Assembly: GCA_036562385.1 (NCBI GenBank)
Contig: DATCKG010000048.1
Coordinates: 22,324 to 86,323, forward strand
Length of the DNA stretch: 64,000 nt
Reading direction: 5' to 3'
Source of the DNA: DATCKG01 sp036562385
Lineage (GTDB): Bacteria; Bacillota; Sulfobacillia; Symbiobacteriales; Symbiobacteriaceae
Positions 1 through 9,141 of this stretch are shown here, piece after piece (positions within the stretch are counted from its first letter, which is position 1; the number at the start of each line of letters is the position of its first letter). The notes below the pieces were generated by a model. It had not been told where the DNA came from. It saw only the letters and a list, made by a program, of their open reading frames with translations, and searched no databases. The position numbers were made by a program, and so were the translations under genes.

Positions 1-59
1 ACGATGGATACGAAAAGGAATGCCGTGACCCCGTGGCAGCGGAACAACAGACAACATAA

Positions 60-84
60 GGCGGAGGGGTTCTTCCCCTCCGCC
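60..84 (-). terminator. intrinsic terminator of the pgpA-like gene
   Basis: A perfect 10-bp stem (GGCGGAGGGG / CCCCTCCGCC) with a 5-base loop lies just past the stop codon at 97 on the minus strand, followed by TTATGTTGT. The U-tract is short, so the call rests mainly on the stem and its position. Confidence 0.7.
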
Positions 85-96
85 TGTGGTTTCTCC

Positions 97-600
97 TTAC
101 TCTTTTTTGCTCTCTTTCTCCTCAGCGGCATCCTCCGGAATCATGGAGTGGGCGATCCGGCTCGCGGCCGCCGCCGCCACAGCCGACACCAGGTCATCCA
201 GGAACGTATGACACTGGCCGTTCTTGTGGTTGTTCAACGTCCCGATCACCAGGGGCTTGGTCTTATCCAAGTAGCCGAAGTTGGTAAGCCCGATGGACCC
301 GTAAACGTTGGTGATGGCCAGAGCCAGGATCTCATCCACGCCGTACAGGTAGTGGTCGTTGCGGACAATGGACTGCAGGGGTTCCGGTAGCTTGCCCTGC
401 TCCGCGAGGACGTCCAGCGCCACCCCGGTAAGGATGGCATGCTGCACCTCCCGTTTCTTGATGACCGCCTCGACCCCGGCCTCGCACTCCGCCAGCGTGA
501 GCTCCGGATAATACTTCCGCTGAATCTCCAGGACTACCTCGGCAATCTGCCGGAGTGTGACACCCCGGTCAGCCAGCATCTTGACAACAGCTTCGTACAA
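97..600 (-). CDS. phosphatidylglycerophosphatase A family protein (YutG-like)
   Basis: This 167-residue protein matches the Bacillus YutG/PgpA type of phosphatidylglycerophosphatase A, which dephosphorylates phosphatidylglycerophosphate in phospholipid synthesis. Diagnostic stretches are the N-terminal helical segment, KREVQ-AILTG, LYGVDEILALAI-NVYGSIGLTNFGY and FLDDL-AVAAAAASRIAH near the C-terminus. The start is a TTG at 600, preceded by AAGGAAGGGG at good spacing. The last residues are a charged, lysine/glutamate-rich tail. It stands alone, 172 bp downstream of dnaE on the same strand, with its own terminator. The family call is firm; the exact substrate is inferred from the family. Confidence 0.85.
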   Translation of the reverse strand: MYEAVVKMLADRGVTLRQIAEVVLEIQRKYYPELTLAECEAGVEAVIKKREVQHAILTGVALDVLAEQGKLPEPLQSIVRNDHYLYGVDEILALAITNVYGSIGLTNFGYLDKTKPLVIGTLNNHKNGQCHTFLDDLVSAVAAAAASRIAHSMIPEDAAEEKESKKE

Positions 601-772
601 GCTACAACGCCCCTTCCTTGTGAAGCCGCCGCTGGCACCATCCTGTTCATCCTACGCTCACATGAGTGCCCGGGTGCTCGCTGACCGGACTGGCGACCAC
701 CCCATAACGGCCCTCTCTAGCAGATGGACTGGTTACATAATTAGGACGAAAATCCGGGGTCTGACGTGACGG
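601..772. other. intergenic gap between pgpA-like gene and dnaE
   Basis: No gene, strong terminator or clear promoter is visible in these 172 bp apart from the ribosome binding site AAGGAAGGGG of the pgpA-like gene. Confidence 0.4.
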
Positions 773-3700
773 CTAGCGGCGCAGAACCACGCTATCCGGT
801 CCCAGCAGATCGATCAGTTGAGCCAGCAGTTCGTCGCTGGCGGAGACCCGCAGATGGGGATGGACCTCGATCCACCGGCCGGAGCGCTCCAGTTTGATGC
901 GAACCCGCACGTTGCCAGGGTGCTGCGTCAGCAGCCGTTCGATGGATCGCATCACGGGATCCGTCTCATCGCTGGCATCGGCCTTCAAGTACAGAATCGG
1001 TTGCCGGGCTGCAGGGGACGGTGTCTGAGCCGGAGCAGTGGCGGGGCTTGCGGCCTGCGAAGCCGCGGGCGGCTCGGCCGCAGGCGCCCTGACCGGAATC
1101 ACTTCATCCGCCAGCACTTTCAGTTCTTCTTCCTGATTCTGCAGCCGCCCCCGCACCACCACCACTTTGTCCTTGACCAGGTACGAGTCGGCGACGGACA
1201 GCACTCGGGGGAAGACCACCACCTCGACCTGGCCGGTCTGGTCCTCCAGGGTCACAAAGGCCATGCTTCCGCCGGAGCGGGTGGTAACCCGTTTCACCGC
1301 CGTCACGATGCCGCCCACCGCCACCCGGGCGCCATCCCGCTGCTCCGGCAGCGTCGCCACCGGCTGGCAGCCCCGGGCGTCCAGCGCCGCCTGGTACTGG
1401 CGCACCGGGTGACCGGAGACGTAGAACCCCAGCACCTCGTGCTCCATGGCCAGTAGCTGTGGCAGCGGAAACTCGGGGATGTCGGGCAGCGGCTCGGGCT
1501 CAGGGCCGGCGCCGGGCACGATCCCCAGGTCAAACAGGGACATCTGGCCGGTGTGGCGGTGTCGCTGGACCTTCTGGGCGTTCTCCAGCACCTGGTCAAG
1601 GACTTCCAGAAGCTGCGACCGCCGGGCCACCCGGCCGTCGGGCCGGCGGACCCGGTCAAAGGCACCTGCCTTAATAAGGCTCTCCAGGGCCTTGCGGTGG
1701 AAGTGCCGGAGGTCCACCCGCTGGCAGAAGTCCTGCAGCGAGGTAAAGGGCCCTCCCTCCTCCCGGGCCCGGACAATGGCCTCCACCGCGCCGTAGCCCA
1801 GGTTCTTTACCGCCACCAACCCGAAGCGGATCCGGTTTCCGTCAGGGGTAAAGCGCACCTCTGAGGTGTTCACATCCGGCGGCAGCACCGTGATGCCCAG
1901 GCGCCGGCACTCCTCGAGATAAATGGCCACCTTGCTCTCGGTACCCACCACGGAATTGAGCAGAGCGGCCATGAACTCCACCGGATAATGCCGCTTCAGA
2001 TACGCCGTCTGGTAGGCCACCTTGGCGTACGGGGTCGCGTGGCACTTGTTGAAGCCATAGCGGGCGAAGCGGAGGATCTGCTGGTAGAGCGCCTCGGCCA
2101 CCTCCGGGCTGTAGCCCCGTTCCCGGAGCCGGGCCATGAAAAGCCGGCCGTACTTTTCCAGGTCCTCCCGGTTTTTCTTCGCGACCGCCCGCCGGAGCAT
2201 GTCCGCCTGCCCGAGGCTCATGCCGGCCAGCCTGTGGGCGATCATGATGATCTGCTCCTGGTAGACCATCACCCCGTACGTCTCCGACAGGATGGGCTCC
2301 AAGTCCGGATGCAGGTACTGAACGGTCTCCGGATGGTGCTTCCCCCGGATGTAGTCGGGGATGTGCTCCATGGGGCCCGGCCGGCAGAGGGAGATGGTGG
2401 CGATGAGGTCCTCAAAGCGGGTGGGCTTCATCTGCCGGAGCACGTCGGCCACCCAGCCGGCCTCCACCTGAAAAACGCCCAAGGTCTCCCCCCGGGCCAG
2501 CATGGCGTAGGTCTCCGGATCGTCCAGGGGGACTTTCTCCAGGTCAAAGGAGGGATCCCGCTGCCGGATGGCCTTGACGGTATGGTCGATCACCGTCAGC
2601 GTCCGCAACCCCAGAAAGTCCATCTTCAGCAGGCCGATCTCTTTGAGCTGATCCATGTCGAACTGGGTGACGATGTTGTCATCCGCCGTCTTGTACAGCG
2701 GGACATGCTCCACCAGAGGATCGGCGGTGATCACCACCCCGGCCGCATGGATGGAGGGGTTCCGGGGCATGCCCTCCACCGCCCGGGCCGTATCCAAAAG
2801 CGCACGGATCTCGGGCCGGGTCTGGTACTGCTCCATGAGGGCAGGAACCTCCTGCAGAGCGGTGGAGAGATCTCGTCCCCAGGGAATCAGCTTCGCGATG
2901 CGGTCCACGTCGCTGTAGGGCAGGCCCATGGCCCGGCCCACGTCCCGGACTGCCGCCCGGGCACCCAGGGTGGAGAAGGTGATCACCTGGGCCACGCAAT
3001 CTGCCCCATACTTGCGGTGGACGTAGTCGATCACCTCGCCCCGCCGCTCGTAGCAGAAGTCGATGTCCAGGTCGGGCATGTCCACCCGTTCCGGGTTGAG
3101 AAAGCGCTCAAAGAGCAGACCGTAGCGCAAAGGATCGACGTCGGTGATCCCCAGCACATAAGCCACCAGGGAGGAGGCGCCGGATCCCCGGCCCGGTCCC
3201 ACCGGGATGCCCCGGCTCCGGGCATACTCCACGAAGTCCCACACAATCAGGAAGTACCCGGGGAAGCCCATCGACTCGATGATGGAGAGTTCGTGCTCCA
3301 GGCGCTCCCGGGCGCCCGGCGGCGGATTCCCCCCGTAGCGGGGGCCCAAACGCTCCTCACAGAGGTGGCGGAGGTAGCTGGCCTCATCGTACCCCGGCGG
3401 CAGGGTGTATGTAGGCAGATGAATCTTCCCGAAAGGCAGTTCCACCTGGCATCGCTCGGCGATGGCCAGGGTATTCTCCAGGGCTCCCGGGATGTGACCG
3501 AACCGGAAGTACATCTCCTCGGCCGACTTTAGGTACAGCTCGTTGGTGGGAAATCGCAGCCGGTCCGGATCATCCAGGGTCTTGCCGGTGCCGATGCAGA
3601 CCAGAATGTCCTGCAGCCGGGCATCCTCTGGCCGGAGGTAATGGACGTCGTTGGTAGCCACCACCGGCAGCCCCTGCTGCAGGAGCCACTGATTGAGGGC

Positions 3701-4255
3701 CGGCTGTTCGGGCAGCCCGTGATCCTGCAGTTCCAGGAAGAAATGGTCCGGGCCGAAAATCTCCCAGTATCGCCCGATGGCCCGACGAGCCTCCTCTTCC
3801 TGCCCCTGCAGAAACTTGCGGGCCACCTCCCCGGACATACAGCCGCTCAGGACGATCAGCCCCTTGCGGTAGCGGTTGAGCAGTTCCAAATCCACCCGGG
3901 GCTTGTAGTAAAACCCTTCGGTGTAGCCGAAGGAGACGAGCTTCAGCAGATTGCGATACCCTTCCTCGTTCTCGGCTAGCACCGTGAGATGATAGGGCTT
4001 CTCGCCCCCCTCCTTATGCAGCCGGCTGCCCGGTGCCACGTACAGCTCACACCCCAGGATGGGCCGGATACCGTGGCTCCGGCAGGCCTTGTAGAAGGGA
4101 ACGGTGCCGAACATCACCCCGTGATCGGTCATGGCCAGAGCCGGCATGCCCAACTCGGCGGCGCGGGCGACCAGGGGCTCGATCCGGTTGGCCCCGTCCA
4201 GCAGCGAGTATTCCGTATGGACGTGCAGATGGACAAACGGGGGAAAACGGCTCAC
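773..4255 (-). CDS. dnaE: DNA polymerase III subunit alpha
   Basis: At 1160 residues this is a full-length DnaE-type replicative polymerase. Residues 9-13 (HLHVH) open the N-terminal PHP domain. The palm carries PDLDIDF at about 394-400 with the catalytic aspartates, and the C-terminal third has helix-hairpin-helix and OB-fold segments (AVGGIVTAVKR, TLEDQTGQVEVVVF). A proline/alanine-rich linker near residue 1050 precedes a short C-terminal domain ending in a KxERSGRW-like strand. No exonuclease insert typical of PolC is seen, so it is DnaE, not PolC. The start is GTG at 4255 behind AGAGGTGA. It acts in chromosome replication at the fork. Confidence 0.97.
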   Translation of the reverse strand: MSRFPPFVHLHVHTEYSLLDGANRIEPLVARAAELGMPALAMTDHGVMFGTVPFYKACRSHGIRPILGCELYVAPGSRLHKEGGEKPYHLTVLAENEEGYRNLLKLVSFGYTEGFYYKPRVDLELLNRYRKGLIVLSGCMSGEVARKFLQGQEEEARRAIGRYWEIFGPDHFFLELQDHGLPEQPALNQWLLQQGLPVVATNDVHYLRPEDARLQDILVCIGTGKTLDDPDRLRFPTNELYLKSAEEMYFRFGHIPGALENTLAIAERCQVELPFGKIHLPTYTLPPGYDEASYLRHLCEERLGPRYGGNPPPGARERLEHELSIIESMGFPGYFLIVWDFVEYARSRGIPVGPGRGSGASSLVAYVLGITDVDPLRYGLLFERFLNPERVDMPDLDIDFCYERRGEVIDYVHRKYGADCVAQVITFSTLGARAAVRDVGRAMGLPYSDVDRIAKLIPWGRDLSTALQEVPALMEQYQTRPEIRALLDTARAVEGMPRNPSIHAAGVVITADPLVEHVPLYKTADDNIVTQFDMDQLKEIGLLKMDFLGLRTLTVIDHTVKAIRQRDPSFDLEKVPLDDPETYAMLARGETLGVFQVEAGWVADVLRQMKPTRFEDLIATISLCRPGPMEHIPDYIRGKHHPETVQYLHPDLEPILSETYGVMVYQEQIIMIAHRLAGMSLGQADMLRRAVAKKNREDLEKYGRLFMARLRERGYSPEVAEALYQQILRFARYGFNKCHATPYAKVAYQTAYLKRHYPVEFMAALLNSVVGTESKVAIYLEECRRLGITVLPPDVNTSEVRFTPDGNRIRFGLVAVKNLGYGAVEAIVRAREEGGPFTSLQDFCQRVDLRHFHRKALESLIKAGAFDRVRRPDGRVARRSQLLEVLDQVLENAQKVQRHRHTGQMSLFDLGIVPGAGPEPEPLPDIPEFPLPQLLAMEHEVLGFYVSGHPVRQYQAALDARGCQPVATLPEQRDGARVAVGGIVTAVKRVTTRSGGSMAFVTLEDQTGQVEVVVFPRVLSVADSYLVKDKVVVVRGRLQNQEEELKVLADEVIPVRAPAAEPPAASQAASPATAPAQTPSPAARQPILYLKADASDETDPVMRSIERLLTQHPGNVRVRIKLERSGRWIEVHPHLRVSASDELLAQLIDLLGPDSVVLRR

Positions 4256-4327
4256 GCGCTCACCTCTTTTCCCTCATTCATTAAATTCGCCGCCGGAAGG
4301 GCAGTACCTGCGCGCCCCAGGCGCGGT

Positions 4328-4371
4328 AAGGCGGGCAGGGAATGAAGGGTTCCCTGCCCGCCTTATTTTTT
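4328..4371 (+). terminator. strong hairpin with T-tract on the plus strand
   Basis: A perfect 15-bp stem (4328-4342 with 4350-4364, extendable to 16) is followed by ATTTTTT on the plus strand. It sits between two minus-strand genes (GH130 ends at 4377, dnaE starts at 4255). On the minus strand the hairpin is followed by ACCGCGCC, not a T-run. It may still end the GH130 operon, but as drawn it is a better terminator for antisense transcripts. Confidence 0.6.
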
Positions 4372-4376
4372 CCGGC

Positions 4377-5273
4377 TCAAAAGCGGATGTCGCTCATGCG
4401 CATGGCTGCCACGCCAATCACCGTATCGGCCCCGCCGTAATACACGTAGATGTCGTCGCCCTTGATCCCGTGGCCATTCGAGAAGACCACGTTGGGCACG
4501 TAGCCCTCCTTTTCCCAGCGCAGTTCCGGCTCCAGAATAGGCTCCGGCTGCCGGGCCAGGACCTTGGAGGGGTCGTTGAGATCCAACAGGGCCGCTCCCA
4601 GGCGGTAGCTGTTATCCGCCTTTCGGACGCCGTGGTAGATGAGGAACCAGCCCATGGGGGTCTTGATGGGCGGGCCCGCCACGCCCACCCGGGCATCCTG
4701 CCAGGTGCCGGGAATGGGCGAAAGCACCTTGGTGTGGCCGTACCACGTCTTGAAGTCCTTGGTCCAGGCGAGCCAGATATCCGGATGCCGTCGATGCAGC
4801 ATGCAGTACTGCCCGTTGATGCGTTCCGGAAAGAGGCTGGCATTCTTGTTGGGCTCGGCGAGCACCACACCGTGCCGCTCCCAGGTTACCAGGTTGTGGG
4901 AGGTAGCCAGGCAGATCCGGTAATCTCCCTCGAAGCGGTTGGAGAATCCCGTGTAGGTCATATAGTAGACGCCGTCCAGCTTCACCAACCGACCATCCTC
5001 GGGACCCCGCAGTTCCTGCTGATGCTCCCCGGGTCGCATGACAGGCTGGTCCAACCGCATGAAATGGACGCCGTCGGTGCTGACTGCGTACCCGATGAAG
5101 TTCCGGTATTCTCCATACCGCTCGTGGCTGCCGATGTCGGTAGCCCGGTAGAGCAGGTGAAACAGACCCCGATCGTAGATCGCTGCTGCATTGAAGACCG
5201 CTGCCCGACTCCAGGGTAGGGCAGGATCCGGTGTCAGGACTGGCTTTCCGCTCAGACGTTCTAGTCTGATCAC
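4377..5273 (-). CDS. glycoside hydrolase family 130 protein (second copy)
   Basis: This is a five-bladed beta-propeller enzyme of family GH130, whose members phosphorolyse or hydrolyse beta-mannosides. The family motif GPEDGR holds the putative catalytic Asp at about residue 93; other conserved stretches are MTYTGFS, YCMLHRRHPDIW and VPNVVFS near the C-terminus. I place the start at the GTG at 5273, because GGAGGG lies 7 nt upstream and the resulting N-terminus (MIRLERLSGKP) matches the neighbouring paralogue; this gives 298 residues. It is the last gene of the sugar operon. Products cannot be told apart (mannose-1-phosphate release or hydrolysis) from sequence alone. Confidence 0.88.
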   Translation of the reverse strand: MIRLERLSGKPVLTPDPALPWSRAAVFNAAAIYDRGLFHLLYRATDIGSHERYGEYRNFIGYAVSTDGVHFMRLDQPVMRPGEHQQELRGPEDGRLVKLDGVYYMTYTGFSNRFEGDYRICLATSHNLVTWERHGVVLAEPNKNASLFPERINGQYCMLHRRHPDIWLAWTKDFKTWYGHTKVLSPIPGTWQDARVGVAGPPIKTPMGWFLIYHGVRKADNSYRLGAALLDLNDPSKVLARQPEPILEPELRWEKEGYVPNVVFSNGHGIKGDDIYVYYGGADTVIGVAAMRMSDIRF

Positions 5274-5317
5274 GCTCATACCCTCCGGGAAATGTATGGT
5301 AAACACCGCTGAGAACG

Positions 5318-6247
5318 CTACTCGATCCGGTCCAGCAAACGCTTCAGGAGCAGGGACTTATCCACCGCGGCAACCCCCAGGCAGAAGTCGGCGCCACCGT
5401 AGTAGACGTAAAATGCCCCTCCTATCTCCACGGAACCGCAGGAGAACACGACGTTGGGCACCAGACCGTTGCGCTCCCATTCCAGTTCTGGTTCCAGGAT
5501 GGGATGACCGTAGCGGGCCAGCACCTTGGTCGGATCGTCACGGTCCAGGAGCGCAACGCCCAGTCGGTACACCTTGTGCTCATCGACAGCGTGGTAGAAG
5601 AGTACCCACCCTTCCTCCGTCAGGTGGGGCGGACCGGCAATCCCGATCTTCCGGGATTCCCAACCGCCAGGGATCGTCTCCATCAGAATCCGGTGATCGG
5701 TCCAGTTTTCCAGATCGGTGGAAGAGGCGATCCAGATATGGGGGATGCGGCGGTGCAGCAGGTAGTACCGGCCGTTGATCTGCTGCGGAAACAGGGCCAC
5801 ATCCTTGTTCTCTTCATCAAGTAGAATTCGACGTCCCTGCCACTGGATCAGGTTCTTGGACCAGCACAGCGCAGGCCGATAGTCTTGCCAAGACCGGCCG
5901 CCAAAGGCGGTGTAGGTCATATAGTATGTGTCTCCGAGCTTGGTGATCCTGGGATCTTCTACCCCCCAGGCCTCCTGGTCACCCTCCCCGGTAAATACCG
6001 GCTTGTCAAAGCGGGAGAAGCGAACGCCGTCACTGGAGACAGCCAGTCCGATGGAGGAGACGAACTTCTCCTCAGGGAGAGGCTCGGGAGTGTCAAGCCT
6101 GTATGGGCGGTCCAAAGCGCGGTACAAGAGCCAAACCAATCCGTTGTCATAGATAGCGCCGGCGTTGAAAACGGCTGCCCGTTCCCACTCATGCTCCCAG
6201 ATCGGGGTCAGAATAGGTTTCTGAGACAGGCGTTCAAGTCGAATCAC
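5318..6247 (-). CDS. glycoside hydrolase family 130 protein (first copy)
   Basis: This 309-residue protein is a paralogue of the next gene downstream, sharing MIRLERLS-KP at the N-terminus, AAVFNA-AIYD, MTYTAF and YYVYYGGAD-type ends. The catalytic motif is GVEDPR with Asp at about residue 98, the common form in GH130 phosphorylases. The GTG start at 6247 overlaps the end of the oxidoreductase gene by 14 bp and has AAGGAGAGG upstream, so the two are translationally coupled. Together with the ABC importer this points to intracellular breakdown of a beta-mannose-containing oligosaccharide. The precise linkage is not known. Confidence 0.88.
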   Translation of the reverse strand: MIRLERLSQKPILTPIWEHEWERAAVFNAGAIYDNGLVWLLYRALDRPYRLDTPEPLPEEKFVSSIGLAVSSDGVRFSRFDKPVFTGEGDQEAWGVEDPRITKLGDTYYMTYTAFGGRSWQDYRPALCWSKNLIQWQGRRILLDEENKDVALFPQQINGRYYLLHRRIPHIWIASSTDLENWTDHRILMETIPGGWESRKIGIAGPPHLTEEGWVLFYHAVDEHKVYRLGVALLDRDDPTKVLARYGHPILEPELEWERNGLVPNVVFSCGSVEIGGAFYVYYGGADFCLGVAAVDKSLLLKRLLDRIE

Positions 6248-7430
6248 TCATGTCCTCTCCTTGTGTCTCTTTGTAAATCGTATGTTCGACGGCATCCAAA
6301 GCGAGACTGACACTGCGAATGGCATCCTGCAGCGTGACCTCGGGGGTGTAGTCTGGCTCCTGGATCGAACGGATGAAGTCCAGCATCCCCGCCTGGATGG
6401 CTCGCGCGTAAATCGCCGGCTTTCCCTCCGGGCAGTTGAGGTGCAGGCGGACGAAGTGGGTGGCCCGCCGCTTCAGACCGCGGCCCATCATCTCCGCGTC
6501 AGCACCCTGATAGGTTTCCACCACCTCAAGGGTAGCCCGCACCGGTGCCGTGAGTCCGGCGCCCACAGGCAGATAGCCCGCTTTGGCGGTCTGCTGCAGG
6601 TACTCCAGGCCTTCCTCGTCCACGTAGGCCTCCACCTGCAGATCCACCGGCATCCAACCCAGGACCAGCACGTAACCCATGTCAAAGACCAGCCGGAACT
6701 GGGTGCGCTCCACCCGCCTGGGCTTGTCGAAGGCGTGATAGAACGTGCCCGGGACATCGCCATAGCGGGTCACGGCCAGCACACGGTCCGCAAAGGAATG
6801 GGACGGGCGCCGCCATGCCTCGCTGTAGACCAGGACGCCCGGGGCCCCGGCCAGTTGGCTGGCGATGTCGAAGAAGTGCACCCCGTGCTCCACCAGGATC
6901 GTTCCACTAACTTCCGGGTTCCAGAACCAGTGGTGAGGGGGCAGCTGTTCATCGCAGGCGTCGTTCTCGAGGTTCATGTGGCGCAGCGATCCCAAGATCC
7001 CGGACCGGCTCAGGGCCACGGCCCAGCGATACAGAGGGTTGAACCGCAGGACATAATCGATGCCGACCTTCAGGCCGGTGGCCTCAGCCGCCCGCGCAAT
7101 GGCCTGCACATGCTCCCGAGTAGTGGCCAGCGGCTTTTCCACCCAGACATGCTTCCCGTGCCGAAGCGCCTCCAACACCGCCGGCGCATGGGCAGCCGGC
7201 GGGGAAGCCACATAGACGATATCCACGTCCGGTCGAGAGACCAGATCGAGGAGGCTGGTGCACACGGAGGCTCCGTACCGTTCCGCCACAACCCGGGCCC
7301 GGTTCGGATCGGTATTGTAAACCGCAGTCGCCTTCACCTCGGCCAGCGGAGCAAAGGAGGCCATTGCAAAACGTCCGAAGCCGCCCGCACCCACGACACC
7401 GATGCGTAAGGGCATAGGCGTATTAGCCAC
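6234..7430 (-). CDS. Gfo/Idh/MocA family NAD(P)-dependent oxidoreductase
   Basis: The 398-residue protein starts with a Rossmann fold (GVVGAGGFGRFA, residues 11-22), followed by the family's EKP motif at 98-100, where the lysine contacts nicotinamide and substrate. A C-terminal alpha/beta domain of the family follows. Members oxidise or epimerise sugars and inositols. It lies between the permease gene (3 bp away) and the first GH130 gene, so it most likely acts on the imported glycoside or a product of GH130. The substrate is not deducible from sequence. Confidence 0.88.
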   Translation of the reverse strand: MANTPMPLRIGVVGAGGFGRFAMASFAPLAEVKATAVYNTDPNRARVVAERYGASVCTSLLDLVSRPDVDIVYVASPPAAHAPAVLEALRHGKHVWVEKPLATTREHVQAIARAAEATGLKVGIDYVLRFNPLYRWAVALSRSGILGSLRHMNLENDACDEQLPPHHWFWNPEVSGTILVEHGVHFFDIASQLAGAPGVLVYSEAWRRPSHSFADRVLAVTRYGDVPGTFYHAFDKPRRVERTQFRLVFDMGYVLVLGWMPVDLQVEAYVDEEGLEYLQQTAKAGYLPVGAGLTAPVRATLEVVETYQGADAEMMGRGLKRRATHFVRLHLNCPEGKPAIYARAIQAGMLDFIRSIQEPDYTPEVTLQDAIRSVSLALDAVEHTIYKETQGEDMSDST

Positions 7431-7433
7431 CTC

Positions 7434-8267
7434 CTACCGGAATATGAACTGGAAACCGGAAAGGAACCGCTTGCTGAAGATCAGGAACGTAATCACGATG
7501 GGCAGGGTCAGGAGCACACTGGCAGCGTACAGGGGACCCGGGTAGGTTCCGTACGGCCCCTTCATGGTGGCGAGGAGGACGTTGAGGGTCATCAGGTTCT
7601 GATCCTTCACCACCAGCAGGTCCCACAGCAGTTCCGACCAGCGCTCCATGAACAGGACAAGCCCGACCACCGTGGCGATGGTTGTGCTCATGGGGAGGAT
7701 AACCCGCACGAGCACGGTCCACTCACTGGCGCCATCGACCCGGGCCGCCTCCAGCAGCTCCTTGTCTATGGAAGCAAAGAAGCTGCTGAACATGAAGATG
7801 GCCCAAAGGTTGACCGCCTTCGGTAGGATCATGCCCATGTACGTATTATACAAGCCTAGGTACTTAATGATAAGGAACGTTGGAATCAGAAGGATAATCG
7901 ACGGGTAGAACATCTGGAACAGGAGAAAGGAGCGAACCACCCGTGCCCCCCGGAACGGCAGCCGGGCCAGGGCGTAGCCCACCATCGCTCCTACCACCAG
8001 CATGGCCAGGGTGTCCACCCCGGTGACCACGAAGCTGTTGAAGAACGCCCTGAACCAGGGCCGGGGCAGCCCGGTTTCGCCTCCGGTGAGCAGGAACTCG
8101 TAGGAGCGGAGGGTCAGGGTGGTGGGGATGACCCGGCGATCCACCTCATTCCAGGGCGCCAACGACTGCAGCACCATGTACAGGTACGGGAAAATGGAGA
8201 AGCTCGCCCCGAGAATCGCCACGGTGTACAGAGCCGCCAACTTGAGGCGCTTATTCTTCGTAACCAT
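7434..8267 (-). CDS. carbohydrate ABC transporter permease (MalG type)
   Basis: This is an inner-membrane permease with six predicted membrane segments and the MalG-like EAA loop (ELLEAARVDGASEW...ILP) near the C-terminal half. I use the ATG at 8267, which has GGGGGAGAG just upstream; this gives 277 residues and a 17-bp overlap with the upstream permease, a sign of translational coupling. The protein ends in the typical FIFR tail of the CUT1 family. No ATPase gene is in the operon, so a shared MsmK/MsmX-type ATPase elsewhere probably powers it. Confidence 0.9.
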   Translation of the reverse strand: MVTKNKRLKLAALYTVAILGASFSIFPYLYMVLQSLAPWNEVDRRVIPTTLTLRSYEFLLTGGETGLPRPWFRAFFNSFVVTGVDTLAMLVVGAMVGYALARLPFRGARVVRSFLLFQMFYPSIILLIPTFLIIKYLGLYNTYMGMILPKAVNLWAIFMFSSFFASIDKELLEAARVDGASEWTVLVRVILPMSTTIATVVGLVLFMERWSELLWDLLVVKDQNLMTLNVLLATMKGPYGTYPGPLYAASVLLTLPIVITFLIFSKRFLSGFQFIFR

Positions 8268-9138
8268 AGGCTCTCCCCCACCGCGTGATGATCCAGCGGA
8301 CGACAGCAACGCCCGCGAAGGTGGCCAGCGCGTTCAGGATCGCCACGGCAGAAGCGTACCCGGCCTTGAAACTGGCAAAGGCCTGGCTGTAGATCTCCAA
8401 CTGCCAGGTATGGGTGGCCAGGTTCGGACCGCCGCCGGTCAGGACGTAGGGCTCGGTGAAGATGCCGAACATCAGCCCCACCGCCAGCACGATCACGGTG
8501 TAAAACGCCGGATACAGCATGGGCACCGTGATCTTGCGGAATTGCGTCCACCATCCGGCACCGTCCAGCGCCGCGGCCTCGTACATCTCACGAGGAATCG
8601 AGCGGAGCGCCGCCAGGAAAACCAGGGCATAGTAGCCTGAGAACTTCCAGGCGATCAGCGCCGTAATCACCATCGTAGCCCACCAGGGGTGGGAAAGCCA
8701 CGGAGGCTGAAAGCCAAGAAGGGAGACAATCAGCTTGTTGGCCGGGCTGTTGACGGCAATCAGCCCTTTGGTTACGAGGGCCATGGCCACGCCGCTGGCA
8801 AGGTAAGGCAGGAAGAAAGCCACCGTAAAGATGTTTCCCCACACCGTCAGGGAATTAAGCAGCAGCGCGATGGCCAGGGAGATGGCAAGGGTGAGCGGCA
8901 CAAAAAGCACCATGAACTTGAACGCGTTGACGAAAGCCGCCGCCACCTTGGGACTCTGGAACGCCGTGATGAAGTTGTCCAGACCCACGAAGTTGCGCTT
9001 TGGCGAAACCAGATTCCAATCCGTCCCTGCCAGGGCGATGGCCCAGAACAAGGGGATCACGAAAAAGACCAACGTGTAGATTATATAAGGGGCTGTCAAA
9101 AGCCAGCCCCTTACCTCGTAGTACTTGCGCATACCCAT
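8251..9138 (-). CDS. carbohydrate ABC transporter permease (MalF type)
   Basis: This 295-residue hydrophobic protein belongs to the CUT1 MalF/UgpA-type permeases. It has an N-terminal membrane segment (LLTAPYIIYTLVFFVIPLFW), five further segments, and the EAA loop (MYEAAALDGAGWWTQFRKITVPML) that docks on the ATPase. It is transcribed directly after the binding-protein gene, with only a 3-bp gap. With the MalG-type partner it should form the transmembrane channel for the sugar bound by the upstream lipoprotein. Confidence 0.92.
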   Translation of the reverse strand: MGMRKYYEVRGWLLTAPYIIYTLVFFVIPLFWAIALAGTDWNLVSPKRNFVGLDNFITAFQSPKVAAAFVNAFKFMVLFVPLTLAISLAIALLLNSLTVWGNIFTVAFFLPYLASGVAMALVTKGLIAVNSPANKLIVSLLGFQPPWLSHPWWATMVITALIAWKFSGYYALVFLAALRSIPREMYEAAALDGAGWWTQFRKITVPMLYPAFYTVIVLAVGLMFGIFTEPYVLTGGGPNLATHTWQLEIYSQAFASFKAGYASAVAILNALATFAGVAVVRWIITRWGRAYGYEE

Positions 9139-9141
9139 GAC

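Noticed and set aside
1988..3532. Long open frame on the plus strand opposite dnaE
   Set aside because: The frame is a by-product of high GC coding on the other strand; the minus-strand DnaE motifs are unambiguous.
5274..5306. GTG at 5306 as start of the second GH130 gene
   Set aside because: No ribosome binding site precedes it, while GTG at 5273 has GGAGGG at 7 nt and an N-terminus matching its paralogue.
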